64,000 nucleotides of DNA from Nageia nagi (lineage: Eukaryota; Pinophyta): the NCBI GenBank assembly GCA_050084985.1, contig JBITNC010000002.1, forward strand, positions 13,082,001-13,146,000. Reading direction: 5' to 3'. Position numbers and translations under genes: made by a program. Positions 21,461 to 33,949 of the stretch are shown piece after piece; the stretch's first letter is position 1, and each line of letters starts with the position of its first letter. The notes below the pieces were generated by a model. That model worked only from the letters and a program-made list of their open reading frames with translations. It had not been told where the DNA came from and made no database searches.

Positions 21461-22880
21461 ATTAAACAAGAGTTAGTAGAGGATAGCTCCACCCAAGAAT
21501 TGTTAAAATAGATCACTCAAGACCCCACAAGTAAACCACACCATACATGGCATGATGGTATTTTGAGATTCAAAGGTTGAATTTTGTTACCATGTCCTTC
21601 AAAATGTAAATTAGAAATACTTACCAAATTGCATTCCACACCTACATCAAGACATGAAGGATTTTTAAAAACCTATAAGCAAGTGGCATAGTCATTCTAT
21701 TGGATAGGTATGAAATTGGATATCAAGCAGTTTGTGGCAACTTGTGATGTGTGTCAACAACAAAAGGGTGAGATAGTGGGTACTTTGGGACTCCTTCAAC
21801 CTCTCCCATACCTACCTATACATGGATTGATATATTAATGGATTTCATTAAATGCCTTCCTAAATCTAATGGTAAATTAGTTATTCTAATGGTGGTTGAT
21901 TAGTTATCTAAATATGCTCATTTTGGTTCATTGGCTCATCCCTACAAAGCAGTGATAATGGCATAATTATTCTTAGATACAATTTTCAAACCACATGGCA
22001 TGCTAGAGATGATTGTTAGTTATTGTGATCCCACTTTTACAAGTTATTTTTGGCAAGAGCTTTTTAAACTACAAGGTACCCAACTAAATATGAGCTTAGC
22101 ATATCACCCACAAACTGATGGTTAAATTGAAATTATCAACACATGCTTGGAAACATATTTATGTTGTTTTTCTTTAGCATAACTTATACAATGGGTATGA
22201 TTGGTTTAGGGGTGGTATAATACATCTTATCATTCTACTAGCAAGAATATGCCCTATGAAGTAGTGTATGGTCAAGCTCCACCAATAATCACCTCGTATG
22301 TTGTAGGTACTAGTAAAGTTTAGGTAGTTGACTTAGCTTTAGTTACTTGGGATGATATTTTTCATTTGCTCAAGGATAACCTTCAGATAGCCCAACATCA
22401 TATGAAATAATAGGCTGATCAGCAACATGTTGAAAGGGAGTTCCATGTAGATGACATGGTCTTTCTAAGATTGCTACCTTATCACCAAAAATCCTTAAAA
22501 ATAAAAGGCCCTCAAAAATTGGCCCCAAAGTTTTATGGTCCTTACAAGGTGTTATAGCATATTGGCCTAGCTACATACAAATTAGAGCTTCTTTCTTCTT
22601 CTAAAATTCACCTAGTGTTTCATGTATCTTGCCTCAAGAAAGTGGTTGGATCAAAGGTTCAGGTTCAAACATAATTACTTCAGTTGGTAGAGGATGAATC
22701 AATGGTAATTGTACCTAAGGTAATTCTAAATCAATACTCATGATAGCTTTGTAATCAATCCATCATAGAAGTCCTTATGTAGTGGCAAGGCATGGCACCA
22801 AAAGATGCAACATGGGAAATCCTTCATTAGCTATAGTAACAATTTTCACACTTTAATCTTTGAGGACAAAGCTTCATCCT
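21461..22880 (+). pseudogene. pol: Integrase with chromodomain, element H (chromovirus)
   Basis: The 5' part of pol has been cut off by element N. From 21461: RNase H-integrase spacer ending WHDGILRFKG; HHCC zinc finger (HSTPTSRHEGFLKTYKQVA, then ATCDVCQQQKG, 21632-21765); core with YTWIDI-like start, SYCDPTFTSYFWQELF and YHPQTDG followed by TAA-I-E, where the family has GQ-x-E; then YEVVYGQAPP, FLRLLPYHQKSL, KLAPKFYGPYKV and a chromodomain remnant (VPKVILNQYS, WQGMAPKDATWE). Chromodomains target insertion to heterochromatin. Several stops sit at Gln, Trp or Arg codons. Same family as element F. Confidence 0.88.
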
Positions 22881-22893
22881 AAGAGGGGTGGCA
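22881..22893 (+). other. Polypurine tract, element H
   Basis: AAGAGGGGTGGCA directly before the LTR start TGTTAGGATCC. The related element F has AAGAAGGGTGTCA at the same place. Confidence 0.7.
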
Positions 22894-23297
22894 TGTTAGG
22901 ATCCCACATCCTAATATTTTAGTGTTATCATTAGTATTTTATTAAATTATCAACCTATATTGTAATATTATGATTGTAAGGGTAGGGCTAGATTCTACAT
23001 TACTATTAGATTTAGGGTTAGTTTTATTATAAATAGATAGAAGTGTGTGGAGAAAGATATTTGGAACATTATTTTTGCCTTTGGAGTTGTAAGAAGGTAT
23101 CCCCCTCAAAGCAACCTATGATTCTATTACTATTCAATAAAATCCTATCCTTATCTACTTATTGATGCTATTTCATGTTCTATTTACTAGCGCATGCTCT
23201 GTTATTTCAAATAGATAGTTGTCATTTTCCTTTTTTAAATCAATATTCATTTCATTTCTACAATATTTCCTTTTTTCATATTTGTAGCATCATAACA
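22894..23297 (+). repeat. 3' LTR of element H (about 404 bp)
   Basis: Starts TGTTAGGATCCCACATCC and aligns by eye with the 390-bp LTR of element F, sharing GTTGTAAGAAGGTATCCCCC. TATAAATAG at 23028 and AATAAA at 23144. The right end, CATAACA at 23297, is inferred from the length of the F LTR; the typical TCCTAACA end is degraded. Confidence 0.75.
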
Positions 23298-26200
23298 TCA
23301 TTAAACATTGTGTTTTATTTCATTTTATAAAAAGAAATAAAATAAAATAAATAAAAATAGATCCTTATATATACCAAAAATATGTTTTTATTAATTATCT
23401 TTCTTTTACATCATGCAATGGAAACTTTTTACATTTGTCCATCTTCGTCATTGTTTTGATCATCTTGCATTTTATCCTAATAAGTGTTTGATCTAGTTTG
23501 TGCTTGATCTTATGTCCTCTTCATTCTATGTTATGATTTCTCCATTTTGATTCTATTGTAATTGTAGGTTCTTCTCTATAGAATCTCTAATTATCTCATC
23601 CACTTCCAAGGCATCCAACATTACCCTTGGAACATGGATCCTGTTATGTAAAGAGGATGTTCTCATATGCATTGGCTCTCCTCTTCCATTGTTCCTTATT
23701 TTGATGTAGACCATTGTAGGCATTGCAGAAGTTACACTTTAGCTTCTTATTCATCTCTTTAGCTTGTCTAGATATCATCTCCTTCTCTATAGTCATTTTG
23801 TCTTACTTAGCCATGAGTTCTATCCAAGACTACATGCACATAATGTTCTCCACTTGTGACCCTCTGACATTGCTTATTCCTCTATGGATTTGGTTCCACC
23901 ATGGCTCCATACAATACATGATCAATCAATTTTTCCTTTGCATTATTCTCATGTTTTTTTTCCCTTTTAATAGCTATGATAACCATAAAGGGTTGCACAG
24001 TGTTTCCATGCACCTTTTCATCATTCCATCTTGATCGTTCACCTTGTCTCCACATGTCTATCCACCATTTCATCTTGACTATTCACATAGCCACTATGCA
24101 TATATCCATCATTTTTTCCTACTTGTTCACCTACCTTTTACACATCACCATTAATGTCATCATCATTACATTTCTTTCCAATCACTATGTGCATACTACA
24201 TCACTATTTCCTCCATCATTTCCTTTGACCATTCAAGCCACTGTCATTCAACCTCACGTGTCAATACGAGATTTTCACTGTTGTAAATCTCTTGCCTTGA
24301 CCATTTTTTTTCTTCATTTACCATTGTTATCATCATTATTTTTTGGACCACTTTACATCTTTTGGAGTGTATATAATCTCATGTGATCTATTTTTTTCAT
24401 GGCTTATTCTCATTCATCCCTTTTCTTCTCTTGCATTCTATTCTCATCCTTTTTATCCTATCATGGATTTATTTCACTTCCTCACCCTCTTGAGTGAGAT
24501 TGATGATTTATTTATGTATCATTGAATTTTTGCAACCTTGAACCCTTAAATTTGCATCTATTGTCAAGTCCTTATCACAATAGTGATTGGCCTTCATTCA
24601 TGAGTAGCTTGAAAATCACTTCAAGATTTGCATGGTCTATCATCTTGAACATGCTGATCATGTTTGCCTATTCTTATTGCTACTGAGTCATCTTGATTGT
24701 ACATGGCATATGATGGTATACACCTTGTTCAATCACTTCTTATTGCAGTTGGTGTGCTATGTTTTTCTTTCATCTATACATCTATAGGAGTATTTCAAGC
24801 TAGTCATTATTTCCTAGTCAATACATCAATATTGACTTCAATGGTCATCCTCATATTCCTTCTGCATTACCCATCATGATGAAGATCAAATTTTGTATCA
24901 TTGATTCTCTTTTTTTTATCACTTCTCACCATTGTCTCATCAGTTCCTCCTTGAGCTAGACCCATTGGATTCTAACTCTTCCTCGAATGACTCAAGCTCA
25001 TTTGATTTGGATGCTTAGTGATCCCACCATGCACTAGGTGCATCATCATGGCTACCCACTAGGCTTGTTAGTGGGAATATTTATTTTTATATTTACCACC
25101 CATCTAGGATTTTTAGTAGGAATCAATATTTATTTTAATAAAAATAAGAAATTATTATTTCTTGTATCATATCCTTTTGTTATGATTGCATTTTTGTTCT
25201 CCTTCATTATTTAGTTAAATGGTCAAGTGTCTAGTCCCATCCATATTTTGTATCACTTTTATTTAATTTGCTTCATTCATCTTCATTTATGATCAATGAT
25301 TTGGATTGCTTTATGGTCTTATATATTCTTATCTTATTGCTTTATCTTTATCATTCATTTTCAATCTATTTTAAGAAACTTTAATAGTTCCTTGATAGCT
25401 TCAATTTTTGCCTTCTTTCATATCATTTTTTTTAGTATTTTAGTTATGATTCTTTTATTTCATTCTCTTCTATCTTTCCTAATCATAATCATGGATAGAA
25501 CCCTCTTACTTGGTATTTTTGTTGATATTCCTTAGGATGACCTTCACTATAAGATTCATAGTTGAGTCATTCAACATGCTTGCCTCGCATTGTAGACTAA
25601 CCTCTACCTTAGTATTGTGCATAGTTAGATAGACCATATTTTTTATCAGTATGTCATCCTCTTCATTCTTTGGTTGGAAAATATCAATCATCTACACATC
25701 ATCTTGGCCCTTCTCTATTGCTTGTATTAGACATGGAAGATCATCCTTTACTTCCCATGGAACATGCTTGTGTTTCACTTCTTACACTTTATGATCCTTC
25801 ATCACTTCATCCTAAGGATTGGTATCACCCTTTCAACATCACACACATATTCTGGTGGCATGATATACACTAGGAGTGTACCTTTTATATGTAGAGAATG
25901 ATTAATGGGTAGTTTACCCATATTTTGATATCCTATGTTGCTTCCCATCAATCACTCATATGACCCTCTTCAAGAACCAAGCTCACCTATAAACCAACCA
26001 AGTTCACTTGCATTTGAACCTAATAACTCTAGTTCTAGCTCTCTTAATCCTATTGACAATTTAGCATAGTCTTTAGCTTCATCTTTACCTTCATCTTTTA
26101 TCTGGTTATCCACTCAAACCTATTAGCAAAATTATCATCTTGGTCACTATAGGCATTTTTTCCTAATTCTATTTATCCTTCATCTATTAGCTATCCACTT

Positions 26201-27580
26201 GAGTATGTTGGTGGAATTTTTTATTAATGTTAAGGCATATGTGTTCTTCTTCCTTTCATTCTTATCTTAGTGTGAATGGATTTTATCATTATATATGATC
26301 ATTTTATTTAGTAATCATTTATCTATATTTTATCATGTTGCTTATTTTATTTTCATGTCTATTCTATTATCTCTATTGCATTGTGGCACTCGATCTATTT
26401 TATTTTTTATCATTTATCTTTGTCTCATCTGGTCTCCTATTCTATTTTTTTAATCCTAATTATCATTATTTTGTTCCCCTATGAGCAATGTAATCCCCTT
26501 TCATCATCAATTTTAACCTTATCAAATCATCATCTAGCTTGATTATGTTCACATGACAGATAGCATTTCATCTGTTATTGGTTTCTTGTAAACCAATCTT
26601 ATCTTTTTCAACCATTTGAATTTAAATTTAAAGTATCTTTTATTTCCTATCAATCCTATCAAGTCTTAAGTCATTACCCATCAGTCAATCTCAATCGTGA
26701 TCACGGTCTTTATCATTTGATGATCTATATTCCCTTGGGATCACCCCTAATCATTAAAGTCTTAAGTATGAGATCCAATTTAATCTTATACAGCATGTTG
26801 CACATCAAAACTAGATTGTTTGGATTATCATGGTGTTCAAGATGATCTTATACAACATGTCATACATTGAAACTAGCTCTCATCCTGATCCATCATTTTT
26901 ACCCTTCAACTACTAGGCTAAAGTAGAATCATGTATCATATTTTATTATAGTGTGATTATTCCATCATGACACTATGTTCAAGATGATCTTATATTCCCT
27001 ATCATGCATCAAAACTAGCTCTCATCCTAATCGATCATGTACTATAGCACCCTTTGACTATTGGGGCAAAGTAGAATTATGTATTATATTTTTCCATGGT
27101 ATTTTATGATTATTCCATTATAATGTTTTTTTGGGATGACATTATATGGGCTATCATGTACCAAAACTAGCTCTCATCCTAATCGATCATGTACTATAAT
27201 ACCCTTTGACTATTGGGGCAAAGTAGAGATCATTTCCCTTTTAGCATTTAAATTATTTTAGATTAGATTAAATGTTTATTTTATTACCTCCATGTTTTCT
27301 TGATCCACCTATTAAATTTTTTCCTATCTTGATTTTCAATTCATTATCATGAGACTCGATTCCATATTATATGGCCTATCATGTGTTGAAACCATATTAG
27401 GTTTGAGTGATTAGGATAATCTTATATGTCCTATCATGTGCTAAAACCAAATCTCATCCTAATCATTTTGTTATCTTAATTCATTTATCATTATCGATTG
27501 TTAGCTTACTATCAGTTTATCATTTAACCTATTTTTGTACTTAGCTTCTTGCAAGCTTGAAGCTTAGCATAAAAAGGGGA
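23298..27580. other. Pyrimidine-skewed tract with no recognisable gene
   Basis: The plus strand is rich in T and C with runs such as CATCTTCATCC throughout. Short frames on both strands are frequent because of the skew and I recognise no domain in them. A minus-strand stretch near 24960-25030 reads NELESFEEELESNGSSSRR and a plus-strand stretch near 25670-26050 reads DPSSLHPKDWYHPFN and NNSSSSSLNPIDN, which could be traces of old coding sequence. Possibly the 3' internal region of an LTR element whose LTR begins near 27583. Contains the repeat array 26760-27480. Confidence 0.4.
26760..27480. repeat. Degenerate tandem repeats of about 148 bp
   Basis: Four to five copies of a unit with GATGATCTTATA, then CTATCATGYAYCAAAACTAG, CTCTCATCCTAATCGATCA and TTGACTATTGGGGCAAAGTA, at about 26840, 26989, 27137, 27361 and 27420. 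The middle copies are the best matched; outer copies are partial. No coding potential. Confidence 0.75.
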
Positions 27581-27582
27581 AT

Positions 27583-28391
27583 ATATAAGCACCTAAAAAG
27601 TGAATTTTATGTTTTCTATAGTGTCATATGGTCATTTGTCATCATCTTGTTATCATTCATAGTCATTTTTTCCTTTTTGGTATTTTAGATAAAATCATTC
27701 CTCTATCAAATGATTGACAGATCATTCAAATGACTGACAAGTCATCCAAATGAAAGGTAGATTATTTGAATGATCCTAATTGTGTATTTTTATAGGCTAA
27801 AAATTTAAATATGTTGCTCACCCAAATAGGTAAGTAGTAGATACCATGCACCCAAATGGAAGATAGCACACTCAAGCATACCGAATAGACCAATCATCTA
27901 GGAGATCTCCTTTTGGTCTCCCACTTTGACTTGGGGGTTCCTCCAATTTTAAACAACATTCATTTTGATAAGGCTATAGAATCTCTCCACATTATAGAAC
28001 ATAATTGAATCCAAAAACATTCAACATTGATTGCAACTCTGAACCAGCCAAGAACACACATAAGTCAAGTCTAGCCACATGTAATGGATATTACACTCAA
28101 TTGATCCAACCAAGAACACTCTCTAGCCAAGTATAGAGCATCAAGAATACATAGAGCTCAAGTTATTCTAGAAAGCACAAGGAGCCATATTGTATCCTTA
28201 CATATTATTTATTTTATGCATTCTATACGACATATAGTATATCTCCTCAGCTAGATCCATATAATTTAGTTTATTTTTATCATTATGATCATTATTTTAG
28301 CATAATATAGGCATGTCATCTTACATAATAGGCATTTACTTATTTTATATTACCCATTTAGATATGGGATAGGGATCTACATTCATTCAAG
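27583..28391 (+). repeat. Possible solo or end LTR
   Basis: A polypurine-like run (AAAAAGGGGAA at 27571-27582) precedes TATATAAGCACCTAAAAAGTG, which resembles the LTR start of element B (TGTAGACTCCTAAAAATG). A matching end could be GGGATCTACA at 28391, like TAGGTCTACA in B. No partner LTR, TATA box or gag was found, so this is tentative. 28392-28788 holds nothing I recognise. Confidence 0.3.
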
Positions 28392-28788
28392 GAGGATTCA
28401 AACCTCTCCTTGAGTATGCTTTTGGGAGTTAAGGGACCATAGTGTAGAGATCCCTACTAACACTTATCTACTATAGGTCTAGGTCAACTACCATCCATCC
28501 AAGCACATCATAATAGAAGCAATGTTTTAGACATTACAAAGTAAGCATATACAAAGTAAATTGTGTGATTTTTGGATGCTAATAATGTCTTACAAAATCA
28601 TAATATAAGCCATTTATATTTAGCACCTGGGTCCACTCATCTACCCTTTTGGGATTTCCATATTCATTCATTTGAGATAATTATAGATTTGGAAAGGCCT
28701 CTAAATGTTGATGTAGGAGTAACCACCAAAGTAAGGAAGAGTAATGATACTAGTTCATCCTATCTTTATTAGTTAATCTCACTACCAG

Positions 28789-29110
28789 CTACTCATCTAT
28801 CATCTTGTACCAATCCTGATGATATGAAGTATGATTTTTAATGATATGATAGGCCATGGTAACATGCTTTGGTTGAATATTATGCATATATTTCTCTCTA
28901 GACAACACCATGATCATGATTAGAAACCAAGATAGGCTAGGATTAAACCTAGAGATCTCATAGAATGTCTTCTTCTTTGCAATGGGGTTCAATATATAGG
29001 GATTCAACAACCCCATGGGGTATTTGTATATGTTCTTCATGGTAACCTTCATACTAGCCTAGGATTTTGAAGAATCTATCTAGAATAAGTTTTTATACAT
29101 TGAAAATTAA
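28789..29110 (-). pseudogene. Extra reading frame after integrase of element C, unknown
   Basis: An 87-codon frame (KVTMKNIYKYPMGLLNPYIL, FYEISRFNPSLSWFLIMIM, KHVTMAYHIIKNHTSYHQDW) with coding-like continuation upstream (MSKSVMNSKEVIILDL) interrupted by stops. It lies in the sense direction behind the integrase C-terminus. No domain recognised. It could be an accessory ORF like that of element A, but I see no clear similarity between the two. Confidence 0.35.
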
Positions 29111-29589
29111 CTCAAATCAAGGATTATGACCTCCTTGCTATTCATAACACTCTTAGACATGACTATGATTCAAGAAGCTAGGGCTTTGATTAACTTAGGG
29201 AAAGAGTGAAATCTTTCCCATAGGAATGGTAGGATGAACTTAGATTCAAAAATCAAATCCCAAAGTGCATTTTAAATATATATGGTTATCTAATAATATA
29301 AAAGCTTCTTGCTCATATCATTTATGGTGCTTTACAAAATTGATATCTTACCCATTTTGATGGAGATGGATGATGCTAGTTAGAAAGACTGGATTTGAGG
29401 GAAAGAATTGTTGAAAGCATTAAAACCTTAAGCTCTCAATCAATAAAAAATGCAAAGGTAAAAATACTAAGGCATGAACTTCAAATGGGGTTAAAATGGA
29501 TTAAAAAAGACTTAACTACCCTAATTAATGCAAATATTCATCTTGAAAATTGTGTGATGGGAAATCTAAATTTAAAATATATACATATA

Positions 29590-30307
29590 ATATAACTTAC
29601 ATGTTTAACATGTGGTATATAACTTCAAATATTTATCATTGATTATGATTGGAAAAATCCATCCATTTGAACCCTCACACTCGAATGCATTTTTTTGGAT
29701 TTCTTGGAAAATGATATATGGACCTAACCATAGAGAATCAAACTTATGCTGGCATCCAAGCTTGGCTCAATCCTCATCCCATTTAAGCACTAAGTCTCTA
29801 GGATTGAAAAAAAATTAGATGCATACCTCTTTTCAAACTATTTCTTCACCACTCTATTTCTCTTCTAGATTTCATTGTACAAATTCTTCCAGAGCTTGTT
29901 TAAGTAGATAAGGTTGAACATCCTTACTTGTAATGGATTTGTATCATTAATATCATATCGATCAAGTATATGTAAAGCAAGAAACTCAATATGATATGGT
30001 AATATTGCTCTTTTTCCATAAACTAGAATATAAGGAGAATTTTTTATTGATGACTTATAGGTGATCTAGTCTACCCATAATGCCAAGTCAAGCTTTTTTT
30101 CCTTGTCTCTTTGATTTTTATCTACTATCCTCTTTAAGATTCTTGATAGATTTTTATTTGTTTACTTGTCTAATAAATAGAAGTTTTTTAGTAAATACAA
30201 TATTTAAGAGCAAACTTTGAAACTTTGACTCTTAAAAATGTTATACCATTGTTTGATATAACAATTTATGGGATACCAAACCTTGTGATAATTATCTCCA
30301 TTAAGGA
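29590..30307 (-). pseudogene. pol: Integrase C-terminal half, element C
   Basis: Resumes the core at MEIIITRFGIP, with VISNNGITF where the family has SDNG-x-F, then a decayed stretch and the C-terminal motif LVLKWDED...HKFDSLWLGPY typical of this RT type. Its upstream half is at 38622-39110, on the other side of element B. Stops throughout. Confidence 0.8.
30303..30307 (+). other. Target-site duplication, left of element B
   Basis: AAGGA before the LTR; AAAGA at 38622-38626 after the second LTR, one transition apart. Removing B and one copy rejoins the integrase frame of C (KDIIIS to LMEIIITRFG). Confidence 0.7.
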
Positions 30308-31026
30308 TGTAGATACCTAAAAATGATTTATTATTTATTTAATAAATCATATTTAGACTCATTAAATGATTAAATTGCAATGATACATAAATCAAGAAAA
30401 AGTGTTATTATAGTGCAATACCATGTGCTAGGTCCAATGTAATATCATATACCATGGTTTATATTTTGAATATTGAAAATATTATTGTTATTTCTATGTG
30501 TCAAATTTCATTCCTTTTTGTTTCCTTACATGTTATAAATATAGGAGGTGACGGTTGACATTCCTATTTGATCTCTCTGATATTTGGTTGTCCCAAACAT
30601 TAAACTTACAATATCTCTTGACACCACCTATCTTGACAACTTGTTATATTCTCTAAGCTCTATAATTTTATTTTTGCACAACAAATAAAACATTAGGTTC
30701 CATGCAGCCAATGCCATGCCTCTCCTATCCCACCAATGGTGTGTGCTTTGTAGATCAAGAGGTCCCTAATTCAATGAATGACTCATGAGATCATTATAGT
30801 GAACACTTTTTATGAGCTCATCTAAATTTTGATTGTAGTCCTCCATAGATTCATTGTTATTATATTTTGAGGATTGTACACAACTTGGCTACAAGCCCAC
30901 TCTATATCAAGTTTATATGTTTCATATATATTTGTTATAATCTGATATTTAAGTATAAACATTATATTCATAGATCATTTATTTATTTATGTATTTATTC
31001 ATTAAGTACATATTTTTAGGTCTACA
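30308..31026 (+). repeat. 5' LTR of element B (719 bp)
   Basis: TGTAGATACCTAAAAATG to TTTTTAGGTCTACA, an imperfect terminal inverted repeat. TATAAAT at 30534. A possible primer site (TGGTGAACTTGA) starts about four bases after the end; I cannot name the tRNA. Confidence 0.92.
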
Positions 31027-31179
31027 TTTTGGTGAACTTGATATTTTTACACACCTAGGTTTTGACTAGGGCATCCTTATGCAAATCCATGAGTTCATTT
31101 TTGCTATTATTCATCCTCCTACCTAAAGCTCTTTGAATACTAGCTAAAGAAAGTGATAAAAGTAGGGTTTGTTCTACCT

Positions 31180-33240
31180 ATGTTAAAAAGATAGATTTAA
31201 ATGTATAAAATCCTAAGGTGTCTAAAGGGAAGGTTCATTTCAATGATATCCAAAGAAGTGTTAGGTATAACCCTAACCTACCTCTACAAGAACCTCATCT
31301 TGATGTTCATAGTGATACTGAATCCATAACCTTTAAAATGGATATAATTATTGAAACTCTCAATATATTTATTCCTAATGTTGATCAATTTGAATTTGAA
31401 AGTGTAAGTTTGAATAGTCATGATAATGATTCTGATGAGAATAATGATGAAATTCTTAAATTAGATAGAATTCCTCCTCATGTTAGATCTATACAGGAAG
31501 TGTTATCTGATAAAAAAAGGTTAGAATATTTTCTTACTCATAATTCTAAAATTGTTATTGATATTATTACAAATTATGAACTCTTAGAGAAAAATTATGT
31601 AGCCTCAAAATCATTGGATAGTTGGTTTTCATATGATAATTTAGGATCTGCATCATAGAGGGCTTTTACCATTAATATAGATATCGTTAATGGTGTATCT
31701 TCCTGAGAACATGTCATTGATAGTGTGAATGAGTTTGAGAAGGAAGCTCCTCCTAAGGTGAATTTCAATATCACACAACCTCTAGGTGAAGATGTTGTTG
31801 AAGATAGTAGTATGGAGGATGAAGATGATGATTATGAACATCTCATCCTAGAACCTGATCACTTCATAAGAGGTACATTTTCTAAAGGTAAAGCTACCAT
31901 ACATGATGATAATCCTAATGATACTTTATGGAAACAAGTTGCAAAGATTATTGATGATGCTTATAAGAAACATCCTGATTGGACATTAGAATAGCATAAT
32001 ATTAAAGTTTAAATTCTTCATGACACACAAGAGACTGCTCCTTTTCATTTGGATCCTTTTGATAAACAAATAGAATTTTTAGTAAAACTTGTTGACAAAA
32101 TTGAACATGAAAAGATAAATAGAATAGGTTCATTTATTGTGATTAAAGAGAATGAACTTAGAGAAGAAAATGTTCCACCTCAAACCCCTCCAACACCCCC
32201 AATAGTTAATATTCTTAGTCAAATACCCTTTGTTGTTACTTCAACTGAGAAATGAATAAAGAAGCTAGAAATGGAACCACTTACTAGTGATGAGGATGAT
32301 TTCTTTTCTTTTTTTTTAGAATTTTAATAGAAAGGATTCTTTATAAAATGCTTACTAGGAAAAAGAGTATTAAAGTTACAAAATTTTATGGTTTGTAAGA
32401 TCCTAATATGCATGTTATAAAGTTTCAAGAAGAAGTTATGGAATATATGCATGATAGAGATCTGCTTGCTAAATTGTTCTTGCATAGTTTTAAAGATGAT
32501 GCATTAAAATGGTATTTTCTACTTCTTGAATAGAGCATTGATAGATATGAGGATTTGCTTCATCAAATTTTACAATATTTCAAATATAATATTATTGAAA
32601 AGGTTCATTTCAAATCTTTGTGAAAAATTAAGCAATTACTAAATCAATCTATACATGATGTTGAGAGAGTATGGAAATGTACTGCCAATAAAATTACTAT
32701 GCTTGAGCAAGATTTGAAAGATACATTTCCAAATTCTTTATTACCCATGTATAAGTTGTTGGTTATCTCTAATCATGATATGACATTGATAAAATGATGG
32801 ATGTTTTGTTTAAAAAAGAGGCTTGTATTAAAAATTTGTTTGATGTGCATAACAATACCCCAACATATGAAAAGAAAGCTCAAATCCCTAAAAATAGTAA
32901 GAAAATTGAAGTGAATAATGTTGATCAAAAAGGGAAACCTAACTATAAACCTAAAAGGAAATTTATATCATTAAATAATATTGTTGATAATATTCTCAAT
33001 ATTTTAATAAAAGATCTTATTGAGCTTCCACCCATCATTGAACCTAAATTTCTTAATGGTGTACTTAAGAATTTTAGATATTAAGAATTTTGTAATTATC
33101 ATAGGGTGTCTGGACATCTAACATGAAATTGCAGGACTCTAAGGTATATTATTCATGATTTTATTAATAAAAAAGCCATTAGAATGGATGATCACACTAT
33201 TAATTTTGAACATGGACCTATACATTCCAATAATAGATAG
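31180..33240 (+). pseudogene. gag: gag of element B
   Basis: N-terminal acidic part in three frames (31218-31658, 31725-31994, 32049-32255): HFNDIQRSVRYNPN, NSHDNDSDENNDEILKLD. Capsid-type domain at about 32340-32620: FYGLxDPNMHVIKFQEEVME, DDALKWYFLLLE, YEDLLHQILQYFK. A 96-codon frame follows (32794-33084), then at 33085-33170 a Tat/Athila-style zinc motif, FCNYHRVSGHLTxNC, and LRYIIHDFINKKAI. At least six stops or frameshifts. Upstream ATG uncertain because the first frame opens inside the leader. Confidence 0.82.
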
Positions 33241-33949
33241 CTAGGGGTGTTCATAAATCCCTTACCTCCATAACCAGGAGGTTGTATTGGTATGATAGTC
33301 ACTTCAAATTGTTTGAACTATTATTTTGCTAACAAACATGGGTACAAAGCTAAAATACTAAAATATGGAAAATAAGCAATGGAAATGAATTTCGCTAATG
33401 GCATGCACCACTATTCATACACCACTCATGGCATGGAAAATAAAAAAGCAAAGGTGCCTCTCTTCATTCTTACCTATATAAAATGTATCTAGGTTACAAA
33501 AACCTTCCAGGTACATAAAATTATTGGTTAAAATTTAAAAATTGCACCTGTAGTGTACATTAGCTAGGTTATTTATTTTCTTGGCCAATGTGAATCATTA
33601 TTTATTGAATACATATACACATTATCTTTTGTATCTCATGTGAAATGTGTCTTAGATTGTTCCTTCATTTCTATATTTTTTTGATTGATTCACACGTCAC
33701 TAATGGCATATCTCTTTGTTTCACTCCATCAACAAAATAGTTTTCCTGGGATAGAATTTAAACCAATAGTATTTCATTTATGCTTATGAAGTTTTTGATC
33801 CATTGTACTAGTTAGAACTTAGTTTTCATGGAGTTAGAAAAGAAAAACTTACACATGTTTCACATGGTTCTATTTTAAATTGAAGAATCTTTCCTATCAA
33901 AATAATAATGTACAATATGGGATGGTACAAATAATAGGTCCTAGCCACT
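33241..33949. other. Gap between gag and antisense ORF in element B
   Basis: About 700 bases with no coding signal; where pol would begin there is none. Nothing else seen. Confidence 0.6.

Noticed and set aside
23723-24525. Several plus-strand hydrophobic frames suggesting a membrane protein
   Set aside because: The T/C-rich composition yields Phe, Leu, Ile and Ser codons in any frame; overlapping frames all look alike and no start or domain stands out.
26760-27480. Regular repeats considered as CRISPR
   Set aside because: Units are about 148 bp, diverged, without short constant repeats or unique spacers, and the DNA is plant nuclear.
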